In this document: piece after piece, positions 7,132 through 13,778 of the stretch
How positions within the stretch are numbered: position 1 is the first letter of the stretch
Layout: each line of letters opens with the position of its first letter
Source of the DNA: an uncultured Oscillospiraceae bacterium
Lineage (GTDB): Bacteria > Bacillota > Clostridia > Oscillospirales > Oscillospiraceae
NCBI GenBank assembly: GCA_958423465.1
Contig: CATZRD010000039.1
Location: forward strand, 1 to 22,556
DNA: 22,556 nt
Direction of reading: 5' to 3'
Notes under the pieces: generated by a model
What the model was told of the DNA's origin: nothing
Database searches by the model: none
Seen by the model: only the letters and a program-made list of their open reading frames with translations
Made by a program: the position numbers and the translations under genes

Positions 7132-7812
7132 TCAGGCTGATTTCCATGCTGTGATCGCTTCCCGCAGATACCGCTCCAGCTCGTCCACTCCCCTGTCCTC
7201 CGCCGCGGAGAGACAGAACACCGGGGCGGATGGGTTCCGGCCGCGGACGTTTTCCAGAAAGCGGTCCGGCGAAAAGTCAAAGGCTGGGGCGGCGTCCATT
7301 TTCGTCACCGCCACCACGTCGGCCGTCTGAAACATCAGGGGGTACTTCAGGGGCTTGTCGTCCCCCTCCGGCACAGACAGCAGCACCAGGTTCATGGAAG
7401 CGCCGGTATCGAACTCCGCCGGGCAGACCAGATTCCCGATGTTTTCCAGAATCACCAGATCCAGCCCCCGGGCGTCCAGGGCCTCCAGGGCCTCCCGGGA
7501 CATCTGGCAGGTGATGTGGCAGGCGCCCATGGTGTGGATCTGGATGGTCCGCGCTCCGGCGCGGCTGGCGGCCAGCGCGTCCACGTCAGAGTCGATGTCC
7601 GCCTCGATGACGCCGATTCGGTAGTCCTCCTTCAGCCGGCGGATCAGATTGACGATCAGCGTGGTCTTGCCGCTGCCGGGAGAGGACATGACATTCAGGT
7701 AGAAGATCTTCTCCCGCTTCAGAGCGTCCCGCAGGCTCTGCGCCTGGGCGTTATTGCGGGAGGTGACGTCCTCCTTGATCTGAACGGTCCGAACGCTGGC
7801 AGATAGTTCCAT
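7132..7812 (-). CDS. hypB: HypB-like nickel-insertion GTPase (copy 2), first gene of the operon
   Basis: A 226-residue protein when started at the ATG at 7812, which has CGGAGGG just upstream and fits the promoter; the frame is open further upstream but would read through that promoter. It has the P-loop SSPGSGKT (43-50), EADIDSDVDA (70-79), Cys98-His99 of the metal site (GACHIT), ENIGNLVCPAEFDTG (123-137) and a G4 motif TKMD (170-173). No His-rich leader is present. It shares every core motif with the second hypB but differs clearly in between, so the two are old paralogs, not a recent duplication. It starts the five-gene operon, 36 bases before the isomerase-like gene. Two HypBs may form a heterodimer or serve different clients; this is inference. 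Confidence 0.92.
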   Translation of the reverse strand: MELSASVRTVQIKEDVTSRNNAQAQSLRDALKREKIFYLNVMSSPGSGKTTLIVNLIRRLKEDYRIGVIEADIDSDVDALAASRAGARTIQIHTMGACHITCQMSREALEALDARGLDLVILENIGNLVCPAEFDTGASMNLVLLSVPEGDDKPLKYPLMFQTADVVAVTKMDAAPAFDFSPDRFLENVRGRNPSAPVFCLSAAEDRGVDELERYLREAITAWKSA

Positions 7813-7845
7813 AAGATCCCTCCGAATTGGAGCTTTGTTTGTATA

Positions 7846-7874
7846 AGCATACCATAACCGCCGGCAAAATGCAA
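7846..7874 (-). promoter_or_regulatory. Promoter of the hypB-isomerase-hypB-flavoprotein-hypA operon
   Basis: Read on the minus strand: -35 TTGCAT (7869-7874), 17-base spacer, -10 TATGCT (7846-7851). The first gene starts 34 bases downstream. The TTGCAT box matches the other good promoters of this window. Confidence 0.7.
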
Positions 7875-7949
7875 TGTGTTTCCGCAAAATTCGACAGGGC
7901 GGCGCGCCCCCGGCGCTCCGCCAAGCGCCGCCTTTCGAAGCCCTCATGG

Positions 7950-7989
7950 AAACAAAGAGACGTCATCCTAGGATGACGTCTCTTTGTTT
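7950..7989. terminator. Perfect 40-base palindrome, bidirectional terminator
   Basis: Positions 7950-7969 and 7970-7989 are exact reverse complements. Folded with a CTAG loop it gives an 18-bp stem with A-rich and T-rich ends on both strands (tail TCTTTGTTT either way). On the minus strand it lies downstream of tRNA-Arg, which it probably terminates, insulating the operon beyond. Confidence 0.7.
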
Positions 7990-8030
7990 GCAGTAATCGG
8001 TCAAAAAGAATTTTTGCCCGAAATGCACGC

Positions 8031-8065
8031 TGAGCCTCTAAGCGGCAAAGCCGCCAAGAGGCTCA
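8031..8065 (-). other. Hairpin just 3' of tRNA-Arg without a T tract
   Basis: A 9-bp outer stem (8031-8039 with 8057-8065) and a 5-bp inner stem (8042-8046 with 8050-8054) separated by small bulges. It begins 5 bases after the tRNA CCA end on the minus strand and lacks a U tract, so it may be a processing or stabilising structure instead of the terminator. Confidence 0.45.
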
Positions 8066-8069
8066 TGTG

Positions 8070-8146
8070 TGGCACGCCATGAGGGATTCGAACCCCCGGC
8101 CTTCTGGTCCGTAGCCAGACGCTCTATCCAGCTGAGCTAATGGCGC
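8070..8146 (-). tRNA. tRNA-Arg (anticodon ACG)
   Basis: On the minus strand the cloverleaf is complete: acceptor GCGCCAT with ATGGCGT (a G-U first pair), D arm GCTC/GAGC, anticodon stem TCTGG/CCAGA with loop CTACGGA (anticodon ACG, read as inosine at the first position), T loop TTCGAAT, discriminator G and an encoded CCA (8070-8072). Confidence 0.95.
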
Positions 8147-8169
8147 GTGTCCTCTCAGACAGCTTGTAT

Positions 8170-8198
8170 ATAGTACCACGCCTCTCTTTAAAATGCAA
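8170..8198 (-). promoter_or_regulatory. Promoter of tRNA-Arg
   Basis: On the minus strand: TTGCAT (8193-8198), 17-base spacer, TACTAT (8170-8175). The tRNA begins 23 bases downstream of the -10. The remaining sequence up to oadA holds only an AT-rich inverted repeat (8202-8229) and the oadA terminator. Confidence 0.7.
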
Positions 8199-8259
8199 GA
8201 GGAAATTTTCCCCTTTTTGAAAAAATTTCAGGCGGGCCTCCCCCCCTCCCCTATGGGAC

Positions 8260-8294
8260 GGGAAACGGGCGGACGCCGGTATGGCGTCCGCCCG
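8260..8294 (-). terminator. Terminator of the oxaloacetate decarboxylase operon
   Basis: A perfect 12-bp stem (8266-8277 with 8283-8294) lies 22 bases after the oadA stop codon on the minus strand. The following tail is short (TTTCCC), so termination may be helped by the AT-rich hairpin at 8202-8229. Confidence 0.65.
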
Positions 8295-8316
8295 CTGAAA
8301 GACTGCGGTGAAAAAC

Positions 8317-9792
8317 TCAGATGCTCCTGTCGTCCACATACAGCTCCCGCACCGCGTTGGGGTCCGCGGCGGGCTTGGCGGCCGCCGGAGCGGCTGCCGC
8401 GGGAGCGGCGGCGGGCTCGTCGTGGGGACCGTCCCGCCAGGCCAGGAATTTCGGGGCCACCTGGGGGAACAGAGCCAGACTCAGCACGTCCTCCTCGCTC
8501 TTGGCCAGGTCCTTGAACTCGGCCTTGTACTTCTCCAGCTCCGGCTGGAGCAGATCGGCGGGACGGCAGGTGATGACTTCCTCAGGCTTGATGCCCGCCT
8601 TGGCCCGGACGGCCTCGTTGACCTTGCCGGGGAGGGCGCCGTACTCGCCCCGCAGCACCGCGCGGGACTCCTTGGTAAAGGTCTTGTACCGCTCGCCCAT
8701 GATGACGTTCATCACGGCCTGAGTACCCACGATCTGGCTGGAGGGCGTCACCAGCGGCGGATAGCCGTAGTCCTCACGGACCCGGGGGATCTCCGCCAGC
8801 ACGTCGTAGTACTTATCCTCCTTGCCGGCCTGCTTCAGCTGGCTGATCAGGTTGGACAGCATGCCGCCGGGGACCTGGTAGAGCAAGGTGTTGGTGTCCA
8901 CATGGAGCACCTTGTCGTTGAGGGAGCCGGTGTCCTTCAGCCGCTGCGCCACCTTGCGGAAGTGGACGGCGGCGTCGCTCATCTTGTTCAGATCCAGGCC
9001 CGTATCCCGGACGGTGCCCTTCAGGGTGGCCACCAGGGACTCGGTGGCGGGCTGGGAGGTGCCGTTGGCCATGGGGCTTAGAGCGGTGTCCACGATGTCC
9101 ACCCCGGCCAGGGCGGCCATGAGGTAGACCATGTCGCCGGTGCCGGTGGTGTTGTGGGTGTGGAGATGGATGGGCATGCTCACGCTCTCCTTCAGCCGCT
9201 TCACCAGGCTGTAGGCGTCCATGGGCAGCAGCAGGTTGGCCATGTCCTTGATGCACAGGGTGTCGGCGCCCATCTGCTCCAGCTCCTTGGCCATCTTCAC
9301 GAAGTAGTCCTCGTTGTGGATGGGAGAGATGGTGTAGGACAGGGTGGCCTCCACAATGCCGCCGTACTTCTTGGTGGACTTGATCGCCTGCTCCAGGTTC
9401 CGCACGTCGTTGAGAGCATCGAAAATGCGGATGATGTCGATGCCGTTTTCAATGGACTTGCGGCAGAAGGCGTCCACCACGTCGTCGGCGTAGTGCTTGT
9501 AGCCCAGGATGTTCTGGCCCCGGAACAGCATCTGCAGCTTGGTGTTGGGCAGAGCCTTCCGCAGGGTCCGCAGCCGCTCCCAGGGGTCCTCGTTGAGGAA
9601 GCGCATGCACACGTCGAAGGTGGCGCCGCCCCAGCACTCCAGGGAGTAGTAGCCGATGGAGTCCAGAATCTCGCAGGCGGGGAGCATATCCTCGATCGTC
9701 ATTCGGGTGGCGGCCTGAGACTGGTGGGCGTCACGGAGGATGGTATCCGTGATCTTCAGGGGCTTATCGGACAAGAATTCCATTTTTTCCAT
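8317..9792 (-). CDS. oadA: Oxaloacetate decarboxylase alpha subunit (carboxyltransferase), without biotin domain
   Basis: A 491-residue protein. The N-terminal carboxyltransferase TIM barrel begins with DTILRDAHQSQAATRMT (16-32), has ECWGGATFD (52-60), FRGQNILGY (90-98), the catalytic lysine in IKDMA (181-185) and metal ligands in HLHTHN (209-214). A conserved C-terminal carboxylase region follows. The protein ends in an Ala/Pro-rich linker (455-480) and stops without an AMKM biotin site, so the biotin is supplied by the separate carrier encoded two genes upstream. It moves the carboxyl group of oxaloacetate to biotin at the membrane face. Last gene of the operon, 18 bases after oadB. A pyruvate-carboxyltransferase reading is possible from the domain alone, but the oadB and oadG neighbours favour decarboxylase. 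Confidence 0.92.
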   Translation of the reverse strand: MEKMEFLSDKPLKITDTILRDAHQSQAATRMTIEDMLPACEILDSIGYYSLECWGGATFDVCMRFLNEDPWERLRTLRKALPNTKLQMLFRGQNILGYKHYADDVVDAFCRKSIENGIDIIRIFDALNDVRNLEQAIKSTKKYGGIVEATLSYTISPIHNEDYFVKMAKELEQMGADTLCIKDMANLLLPMDAYSLVKRLKESVSMPIHLHTHNTTGTGDMVYLMAALAGVDIVDTALSPMANGTSQPATESLVATLKGTVRDTGLDLNKMSDAAVHFRKVAQRLKDTGSLNDKVLHVDTNTLLYQVPGGMLSNLISQLKQAGKEDKYYDVLAEIPRVREDYGYPPLVTPSSQIVGTQAVMNVIMGERYKTFTKESRAVLRGEYGALPGKVNEAVRAKAGIKPEEVITCRPADLLQPELEKYKAEFKDLAKSEEDVLSLALFPQVAPKFLAWRDGPHDEPAAAPAAAAPAAAKPAADPNAVRELYVDDRSI

Positions 9793-9810
9793 ACTTTATC
9801 CTCCTCTCGA

Positions 9811-11070
9811 TCAACCAAAGAGAGCCATCAGCACGCCAGCGGCGATGGCGGAGCCGATCACGCCGGCCACGTTGGGACCCATGGCGTGCATCAGCAGGAA
9901 GTTGGAGGGGTTGGCCTTCTGGCCCTCCACCTGAGAGACCCGGGCGGCCATAGGCACGGCGGAGACGCCGGCGGAGCCGATGAGGGGATTGATCTTCTCC
10001 TTCAGGAACAGGTTCATGAACTTGGCCAGAAGCACGCCGCCAGCGGTGCCGAAGCCGAAGGCCACGATGCCCATGAGCATGATGGCGATGGTCTGGAGGC
10101 TCAGGAAGGTGGTGGCGGTGGCGGTGGCGCCCACAGAGATGCCCAGGAAGATGACCACAATGTTCATCAGCTCGTTGGCGGCGGTCTTGGTCAGGCGGTC
10201 CACCACGCCGCACTCCTTAAAGAGGTTGCCCAGCATGAGGCAGGCGATCAGGGGACCGGCGGAGGGCACCAGCAGGGCCACGAAGATGGTGACCACGATG
10301 GGGAAGATGATCTTCTCACGCTTGGAGACCTCCCGCAGAGGCTTCATGACGATCTTGCGCTCGGCCTCGGTGGTGAGCAGGCGCATGATGGGGGGCTGGA
10401 TCAGCGGCACCAGAGCCATGTAGCTGTATGCGGCCACGGCGATGGGCCCCAGCAGATGGGGGGCCAGACGGCTGGTGACGAAGATGGCCGTGGGGCCGTC
10501 GGCGCCGCCGATGATGCCGATGGAGCTGGCCTCCATCTCGTTAAAGAGGCCGGAGAGACGGCAGCCCACAAAGGTCATGAAGATGCCCAGCTGGGCGGCG
10601 GCGCCCAGGAGCAGGGTCTTGGGGTTGGCGATCAGGGGGCCGAAATCGGTCTGGGCGCCCACGCCCATGAAGATGAGGCAGGGGTAGATGCCCAGCTTCA
10701 CGCCCAGGTACAGCACGTCGATGAGGCCCACGGAGATGCTGGTCCCGATGAGGGACTCGCTGGCGATCTCCGCGCTGACCCCCAGCTCCTGGAGGTGGGC
10801 GATGAACTCGGCGGTGATCTCGCCGCCGCCGAAGATCTCCCAGTTGACGTGGCCGCCGGCGAAGAGGATCTCGTGGTACATCTCAGCGCCGGGCAGGTTG
10901 GTGATCAGTATGCCGAAGGCAATGGGCACCAGCAGCAGGGGCTCGAACTTCTTCACGATCGCCAGGTACAGCAGGACGCAGGAAATGACCATCATGACCA
11001 AAACCTTCCAGTCCCCTGTGGCGATGCGGTAGAAGCCGGTATCCTGAATAAAATTCAAAATAGCTTCCAT
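9811..11070 (-). CDS. oadB: Na+-pumping decarboxylase beta subunit
   Basis: A 419-residue polytopic membrane protein, of the length usual for OadB/GcdB/MmdB. The signature GGADGPTAIF (188-197) contains Asp191, the residue linked to Na+ and carboxybiotin handling in this family. Hydrophobic helices run from about 22 to the end, with a hydrophilic insertion at about 60-105. It decarboxylates carboxybiotin and exports Na+, conserving the energy of decarboxylation. The beta subunit does not tell oxaloacetate, methylmalonyl-CoA and glutaconyl-CoA enzymes apart; the alpha subunit next to it points to oxaloacetate. Spacing to neighbours is 28 and 18 bases. Confidence 0.95.
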   Translation of the reverse strand: MEAILNFIQDTGFYRIATGDWKVLVMMVISCVLLYLAIVKKFEPLLLVPIAFGILITNLPGAEMYHEILFAGGHVNWEIFGGGEITAEFIAHLQELGVSAEIASESLIGTSISVGLIDVLYLGVKLGIYPCLIFMGVGAQTDFGPLIANPKTLLLGAAAQLGIFMTFVGCRLSGLFNEMEASSIGIIGGADGPTAIFVTSRLAPHLLGPIAVAAYSYMALVPLIQPPIMRLLTTEAERKIVMKPLREVSKREKIIFPIVVTIFVALLVPSAGPLIACLMLGNLFKECGVVDRLTKTAANELMNIVVIFLGISVGATATATTFLSLQTIAIMLMGIVAFGFGTAGGVLLAKFMNLFLKEKINPLIGSAGVSAVPMAARVSQVEGQKANPSNFLLMHAMGPNVAGVIGSAIAAGVLMALFG

Positions 11071-11098
11071 ATGTATGCTTCCTTCCCGCGATCCGGCC

Positions 11099-11443
11099 TT
11101 AACCGATCACGCACAGCAGCGCGCCGGTATCCACGGCGGCGCCCTTGGTCACGCTGACGGAGGCGACGGTGCCGGCGCAGGGCGCCATGATCTCGTTCTC
11201 CATCTTCATGGCCTCCAGAACGAAGAGCACGTCGCCCTTCTTCACGGTCTGGCCGTTGGACACGTTCACCGCGAGGATGGTGCCGGGCATGGGGGAAGCG
11301 ACCTTCTCACCGCCGGCGGGAGCGGCCACAGGGGCCGGGGCGGGGGCGGCGGCAGCGGGAGCGGCGGCGGCAGGAGCGCCGTCCATGACCTCCACGGCGA
11401 CCTCGTAGACGGTGCCGTTGACATTCACCTTATACTTCTTCAT
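11099..11443 (-). CDS. Biotin carboxyl carrier protein of the decarboxylase
   Basis: A 114-residue protein with a short N-terminal beta segment, an Ala/Pro linker (22-45) and a biotinyl domain. The biotin attachment motif EAMKMENE places the modified lysine at residue 80. It shuttles carboxyl groups from OadA to OadB. A free carrier explains why OadA here lacks its own biotin domain, an arrangement seen in methylmalonyl-CoA and glutaconyl-CoA decarboxylases and in some clostridial oxaloacetate enzymes. It lies between oadG and oadB with gaps of 21 and 28 bases. Confidence 0.93.
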   Translation of the reverse strand: MKKYKVNVNGTVYEVAVEVMDGAPAAAAPAAAAPAPAPVAAPAGGEKVASPMPGTILAVNVSNGQTVKKGDVLFVLEAMKMENEIMAPCAGTVASVSVTKGAAVDTGALLCVIG

Positions 11444-11464
11444 AACTCTCTACTCTCCTCACAA

Positions 11465-11737
11465 TTAAAGTTTTTTGACGGACAGGATGCGGATTCCGGC
11501 GGGATCGGTCCCCATATCCTCCGCGATGGCGGCGGCGATGGCGGCGATCATGGCCTGCCGGTTGGGAATGGCGGCGTCTTGCGCGGCGGGAACTGCGGAG
11601 GCGGCCGCCGGGGCGGCAGGTGCCTTCTTCTCCATTCTCCTGCACACCGCGCTCATGGCGCTGGACAGCAGAATGAGGCAGATCAGGCCGAAAAAGACAG
11701 TGCCAATACCCATGAGAACGACGAACGTGTTGGACAT
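11465..11737 (-). CDS. oadG: OadG family membrane subunit
   Basis: A 90-residue protein with one transmembrane helix at about 6-28, an Ala/Pro-rich stretch (39-58) and a small C-terminal domain that ends in RILSVKKL. This is the layout of OadG/gamma-type subunits, which anchor and assemble the decarboxylase. The start ATG at 11737 has AAGGAGG upstream; a longer upstream reading frame would cover the promoter and is rejected. It is the first gene of the operon. Confidence 0.85.
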   Translation of the reverse strand: MSNTFVVLMGIGTVFFGLICLILLSSAMSAVCRRMEKKAPAAPAAASAVPAAQDAAIPNRQAMIAAIAAAIAEDMGTDPAGIRILSVKKL

Positions 11738-11848
11738 GGCTCTTTTCCTCCTTGAATGGCTGCGCGTCCGGACCCGGATGAGGCCCGGGACGCTGGATCT
11801 GCGAGCGGGCGCTTTTGGCAAAACACCCACTTGCGCAAAGTTATTCAT

Positions 11849-11877
11849 ATTATAGCAAATCCCCGCCATGAATTCAA
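11849..11877 (-). promoter_or_regulatory. Promoter of the oxaloacetate decarboxylase operon
   Basis: On the minus strand: TTGAAT (11872-11877), 17-base spacer, consensus TATAAT (11849-11854) with an upstream TGC extension. This predicts a leader of about 105 bases before oadG; no riboswitch fold was recognised in it. Confidence 0.78.
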
Positions 11878-11945
11878 TAGCGCATTGACAAAATTCTGAC
11901 ACAAAAATCCGGAAATTTCCGGGACTTCCCATATACCCCCGGACG

Positions 11946-11954
11946 TGGTATAAT
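11946..11954 (+). promoter_or_regulatory. Extended -10 promoter of sfsA
   Basis: TGG-TATAAT (11946-11954) is a perfect extended -10; the -35 region is poor, as is common for this class. It is divergent from the oad promoter about 70 bases away. A TTGACA at 11885-11890 has no matching -10 at the right distance. Confidence 0.7.
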
Positions 11955-11964
11955 AAGGGGTCAG

Positions 11965-11984
11965 TACGGGGCCGGACAGGCCCC
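11965..11984 (+). repeat. Dispersed hairpin motif GGGGCC-GGACA-GGCCCC, copy 1
   Basis: A 20-base sequence in the sfsA leader, capable of a 6-bp GC hairpin with loop GGACA. The same core occurs twice in tandem near 16491-16541, so it belongs to a small repeat family in this genome. Confidence 0.55.
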
Positions 11985-12006
11985 CCAAAAAAGGGAGGCG
12001 GCGTCC

Positions 12007-12687
12007 ATGGAATACGGCGAGATCACCGCCGGGCGGTTCCTGGACCGGCCCAACCGGTTCATCGCCCATGTGGAGACCGGCGGGACCGTCCAGGTCTGCC
12101 ATGTGAAGAACACCGGCCGGTGCCGGGAGCTGCTGGTCCCGGGCCGCACCGTGTATCTGGAGCGGTCGGCAAACCCGGCCCGAAAGACCGCCTTCGACCT
12201 CATCGCGGCGGACAAGGGCGGGCGGCTCATCAACATGGACGCCCAGGCCCCCAACCGGGTGTTCGGGGAGTTCGCCGCCGCCGGCGGCTTTCTCCCGGAC
12301 CTGACGGTCATCCGGCCAGAGGTCGTCTGGGAGGACTCCCGGTTCGACTTCTATCTGGAGGACCGAAGCGGCCCTATCCTGGTGGAGGTGAAGGGCGTGA
12401 CCCTGGAAGCGGACGGAGAGGTCCTCTTCCCCGACGCCCCCACGGAGCGGGGGGTGAAGCACCTGAACGGTCTGGCCCGGGCCGCCCGGCAGGGCATCCG
12501 GACGGCGGCGGTGTTCGTGGTCCAGATGGAGGGCGTCAGCCGCTTCCGTCCCAACGACGCCACCCATCCCGCCTTCGGCCAGGCCCTCCGCCAGGCGGCG
12601 GAGGCCGGCGTGACGGTCAGGGCCTACGACTGCCGGGTGACGCCCCGGAGCCTCGCCATCCGCCGGCCGGTGCCCGTGATCCTGTAG
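12007..12687 (+). CDS. sfsA: SfsA family DNA/RNA nuclease
   Basis: A 226-residue protein of normal SfsA length. An OB-like N-terminal part contains RPNRFIAHV (14-22) and HVKNTGRCRELL (32-43), and the nuclease-like half has LVEVKGVTLE, with PDAPTERGVKHL shortly after. SfsA proteins carry a PD-(D/E)XK-like catalytic core; E. coli SfsA was named for stimulating sugar fermentation genes, but its cellular role is unresolved. GGGAGG precedes the ATG at 12007. The gene is a single unit with its own promoter. No clear T-tailed terminator follows on the plus strand. Confidence 0.93.
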   Translation: MEYGEITAGRFLDRPNRFIAHVETGGTVQVCHVKNTGRCRELLVPGRTVYLERSANPARKTAFDLIAADKGGRLINMDAQAPNRVFGEFAAAGGFLPDLTVIRPEVVWEDSRFDFYLEDRSGPILVEVKGVTLEADGEVLFPDAPTERGVKHLNGLARAARQGIRTAAVFVVQMEGVSRFRPNDATHPAFGQALRQAAEAGVTVRAYDCRVTPRSLAIRRPVPVIL

Positions 12688-12730
12688 GCGGCAGCCGCCG
12701 GGCCGGAGGGGGCGGTCCTTCCGAAGGGCA

Positions 12731-12764
12731 TAAAAAGCGCCCCGTGTCCCGGGGGACACGGGGC
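12731..12764 (-). terminator. Terminator of the Cys-rich peptide gene
   Basis: A 12-bp stem (12739-12750 with 12753-12764) is followed on the minus strand by GCTTTTTAT. It lies 38 bases after the small gene's stop codon and also faces the end of sfsA, where it lacks a T tract. Confidence 0.8.
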
Positions 12765-12802
12765 CATGGTCAGCCGGGGTTCTTCCCTGCTCTCTCCGCC
12801 TC

Positions 12803-12967
12803 TCAGCAGCAGCCGTTGTCGTTGCAGCCGCAGCCGCAGTTGTTGCCGCAGCCACAGCCGTTGTTGCCGCAGCCGCACCCGCCGCTGTTGCCGCAGCAGC
12901 AGAAGAGAATGATGATCAGGATGATGATCCAGCAGCAGCCACCGCCGAAGCCGTTATTGTTCCACAT
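12803..12967 (-). CDS. 54-residue Cys/Gly/Asn-rich membrane peptide
   Basis: A complete short gene on the minus strand. The ATG at 12967 has a perfect AGGAGG eight bases upstream, and a terminator follows the stop codon. The peptide starts MWNNNGFGGG, then CC, then a very hydrophobic run rich in Ile and Leu (13-22) that could cross or enter a membrane, then CCC and a tail of CG, CGC and NN repeats ending in CC. Fourteen of 54 residues are cysteine (11, 12, 23-25, 31, 33, 38, 40, 44, 46, 48, 53, 54). The Gly-rich head plus short hydrophobic helix resembles YjcZ-type sporulation peptides, but the cysteine tail does not. Metal binding, disulfide cross-linking in spore coat or a modified peptide are all possible; I do not recognise the family. 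Confidence 0.8.
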   Translation of the reverse strand: MWNNNGFGGGCCWIIILIIILFCCCGNSGGCGCGNNGCGCGNNCGCGCNDNGCC

Positions 12968-13013
12968 AGTCTATACCTCCTATGAGATGTAAGGCACTGC
13001 CGCGCCTCAGTTC

Positions 13014-13021
13014 ATCCTATG
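13014..13021 (-). promoter_or_regulatory. Possible sporulation-sigma -10 element upstream of the Cys-rich peptide
   Basis: No sigma-A promoter is visible upstream of the peptide gene. On the minus strand CATAGGAT (13014-13021) matches the CATAnnnT pattern of sigma-E/K -10 boxes, with an AC 16 bases further upstream as in sigma-K promoters. Such short matches occur by chance, so this is only suggestive. Confidence 0.2.
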
Positions 13022-13050
13022 CGGAAGCCGCCCGGTGGTGTCAGCCGGGG

Positions 13051-13096
13051 CAAAAGAATTCGCGCCGCCCCCGTCCGGCGGGACGGAGACGGCGCG
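13051..13096 (-). terminator. Terminator of rex
   Basis: Stem 13061-13076 with 13081-13096 (one interior mismatch region) followed on the minus strand by AATTCTTTTG. It lies 20 bases after the rex stop codon. Confidence 0.7.
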
Positions 13097-13116
13097 GCTC
13101 TTTCGATACAGGACTC

Positions 13117-13746
13117 TCAGGGCTGGCTGATGCGGTAGCTGAGGGTCAGCAGGCTGTCGGAAAAATGGACGTCCTCGAACCGCACGCCCTCTGCGGCGGC
13201 GGACAGCTCCACGTTGGTGAAGTTCCAGATCCCCCGGATGCCCAGGCCCACCAGCTGGTCCGCCACCTGCTGGGCCACGCCGCCGGGCACGGTGAGCAGG
13301 GCCACGTCCGGCCGGTTCTCCGCCACATAGTCGGGAAGCCGGACCATGTCCAGGATGGGCACGCCTCCCACGGCAGTCCCCACCAGCCGGGGGTCCACGT
13401 CAAAGGCCGCGGAGAGGGTGAAGCCCACGTCCCCGAAGCGGAAGTTCTGCATCAGGGCGTGGCCCAGGTTGCCCACGCCCACCAGGATGATCCGGTGGCC
13501 CTTGTCCACCCCCAGGATGCGGCCGATCTCGGCTCTCAGCTCCTCCACATTATAGCCGTAGCCCTGCTGGCCGAACTCGCCGAAGCAGCTGAGATCCTGG
13601 CGGATCTGGGAGGCGGTGATGCCCATTTTGGCCCCCAGGGAGCTGGAGGAGATGCGGGTCACGCCCTTGGCGTGGAGATCGTGGAGATACCGGTAATATC
13701 GGGGCAGACGCCGCACCACGGCGTCGGAAACTTTCTGCTTTTTCAT
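13117..13746 (-). CDS. rex: Redox-sensing transcriptional repressor Rex
   Basis: A 209-residue Rex of normal length. The N-terminal winged helix includes RLPRYYRYL (13-21) and SQIRQDLSCFGEFG (46-59), and the NAD(H)-binding Rossmann domain begins VGVGNLG (89-95). A C-terminal swap helix ends the protein. Rex binds DNA when NAD+ is high and is released by NADH, controlling fermentation genes such as alcohol dehydrogenases and hydrogenases. The ATG at 13746 sits eight bases after GGAGG; an in-frame TTG one codon earlier is possible but less well spaced. It is a single-gene unit. Confidence 0.95.
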   Translation of the reverse strand: MKKQKVSDAVVRRLPRYYRYLHDLHAKGVTRISSSSLGAKMGITASQIRQDLSCFGEFGQQGYGYNVEELRAEIGRILGVDKGHRIILVGVGNLGHALMQNFRFGDVGFTLSAAFDVDPRLVGTAVGGVPILDMVRLPDYVAENRPDVALLTVPGGVAQQVADQLVGLGIRGIWNFTNVELSAAAEGVRFEDVHFSDSLLTLSYRISQP

Positions 13747-13778
13747 CAATACGGCCTCCGGGGCAAAAATAATTCTTT

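Noticed and set aside
9154..11157. A plus-strand open frame of 667 codons opposite oadA, oadB and the biotin carrier
   Set aside because: Low-complexity His/Gly/Asp-rich translation with no recognisable domain, antisense to three secure genes.
11885..11890. TTGACA upstream of sfsA as a -35 box
   Set aside because: No -10 box lies about 17 bases downstream; the extended -10 at 11946-11954 is the better promoter.
12781..12960. Plus-strand Gln/Pro-rich protein through the Cys-rich peptide region
   Set aside because: It is the antisense reading of the TGC/GGC repeats; the minus strand has the ribosome site, stop and terminator.
13747..13749. TTG as the start codon of rex
   Set aside because: It is in frame one codon before the ATG, but GGAGG is only five bases away from it and eight from the ATG, so ATG is preferred.
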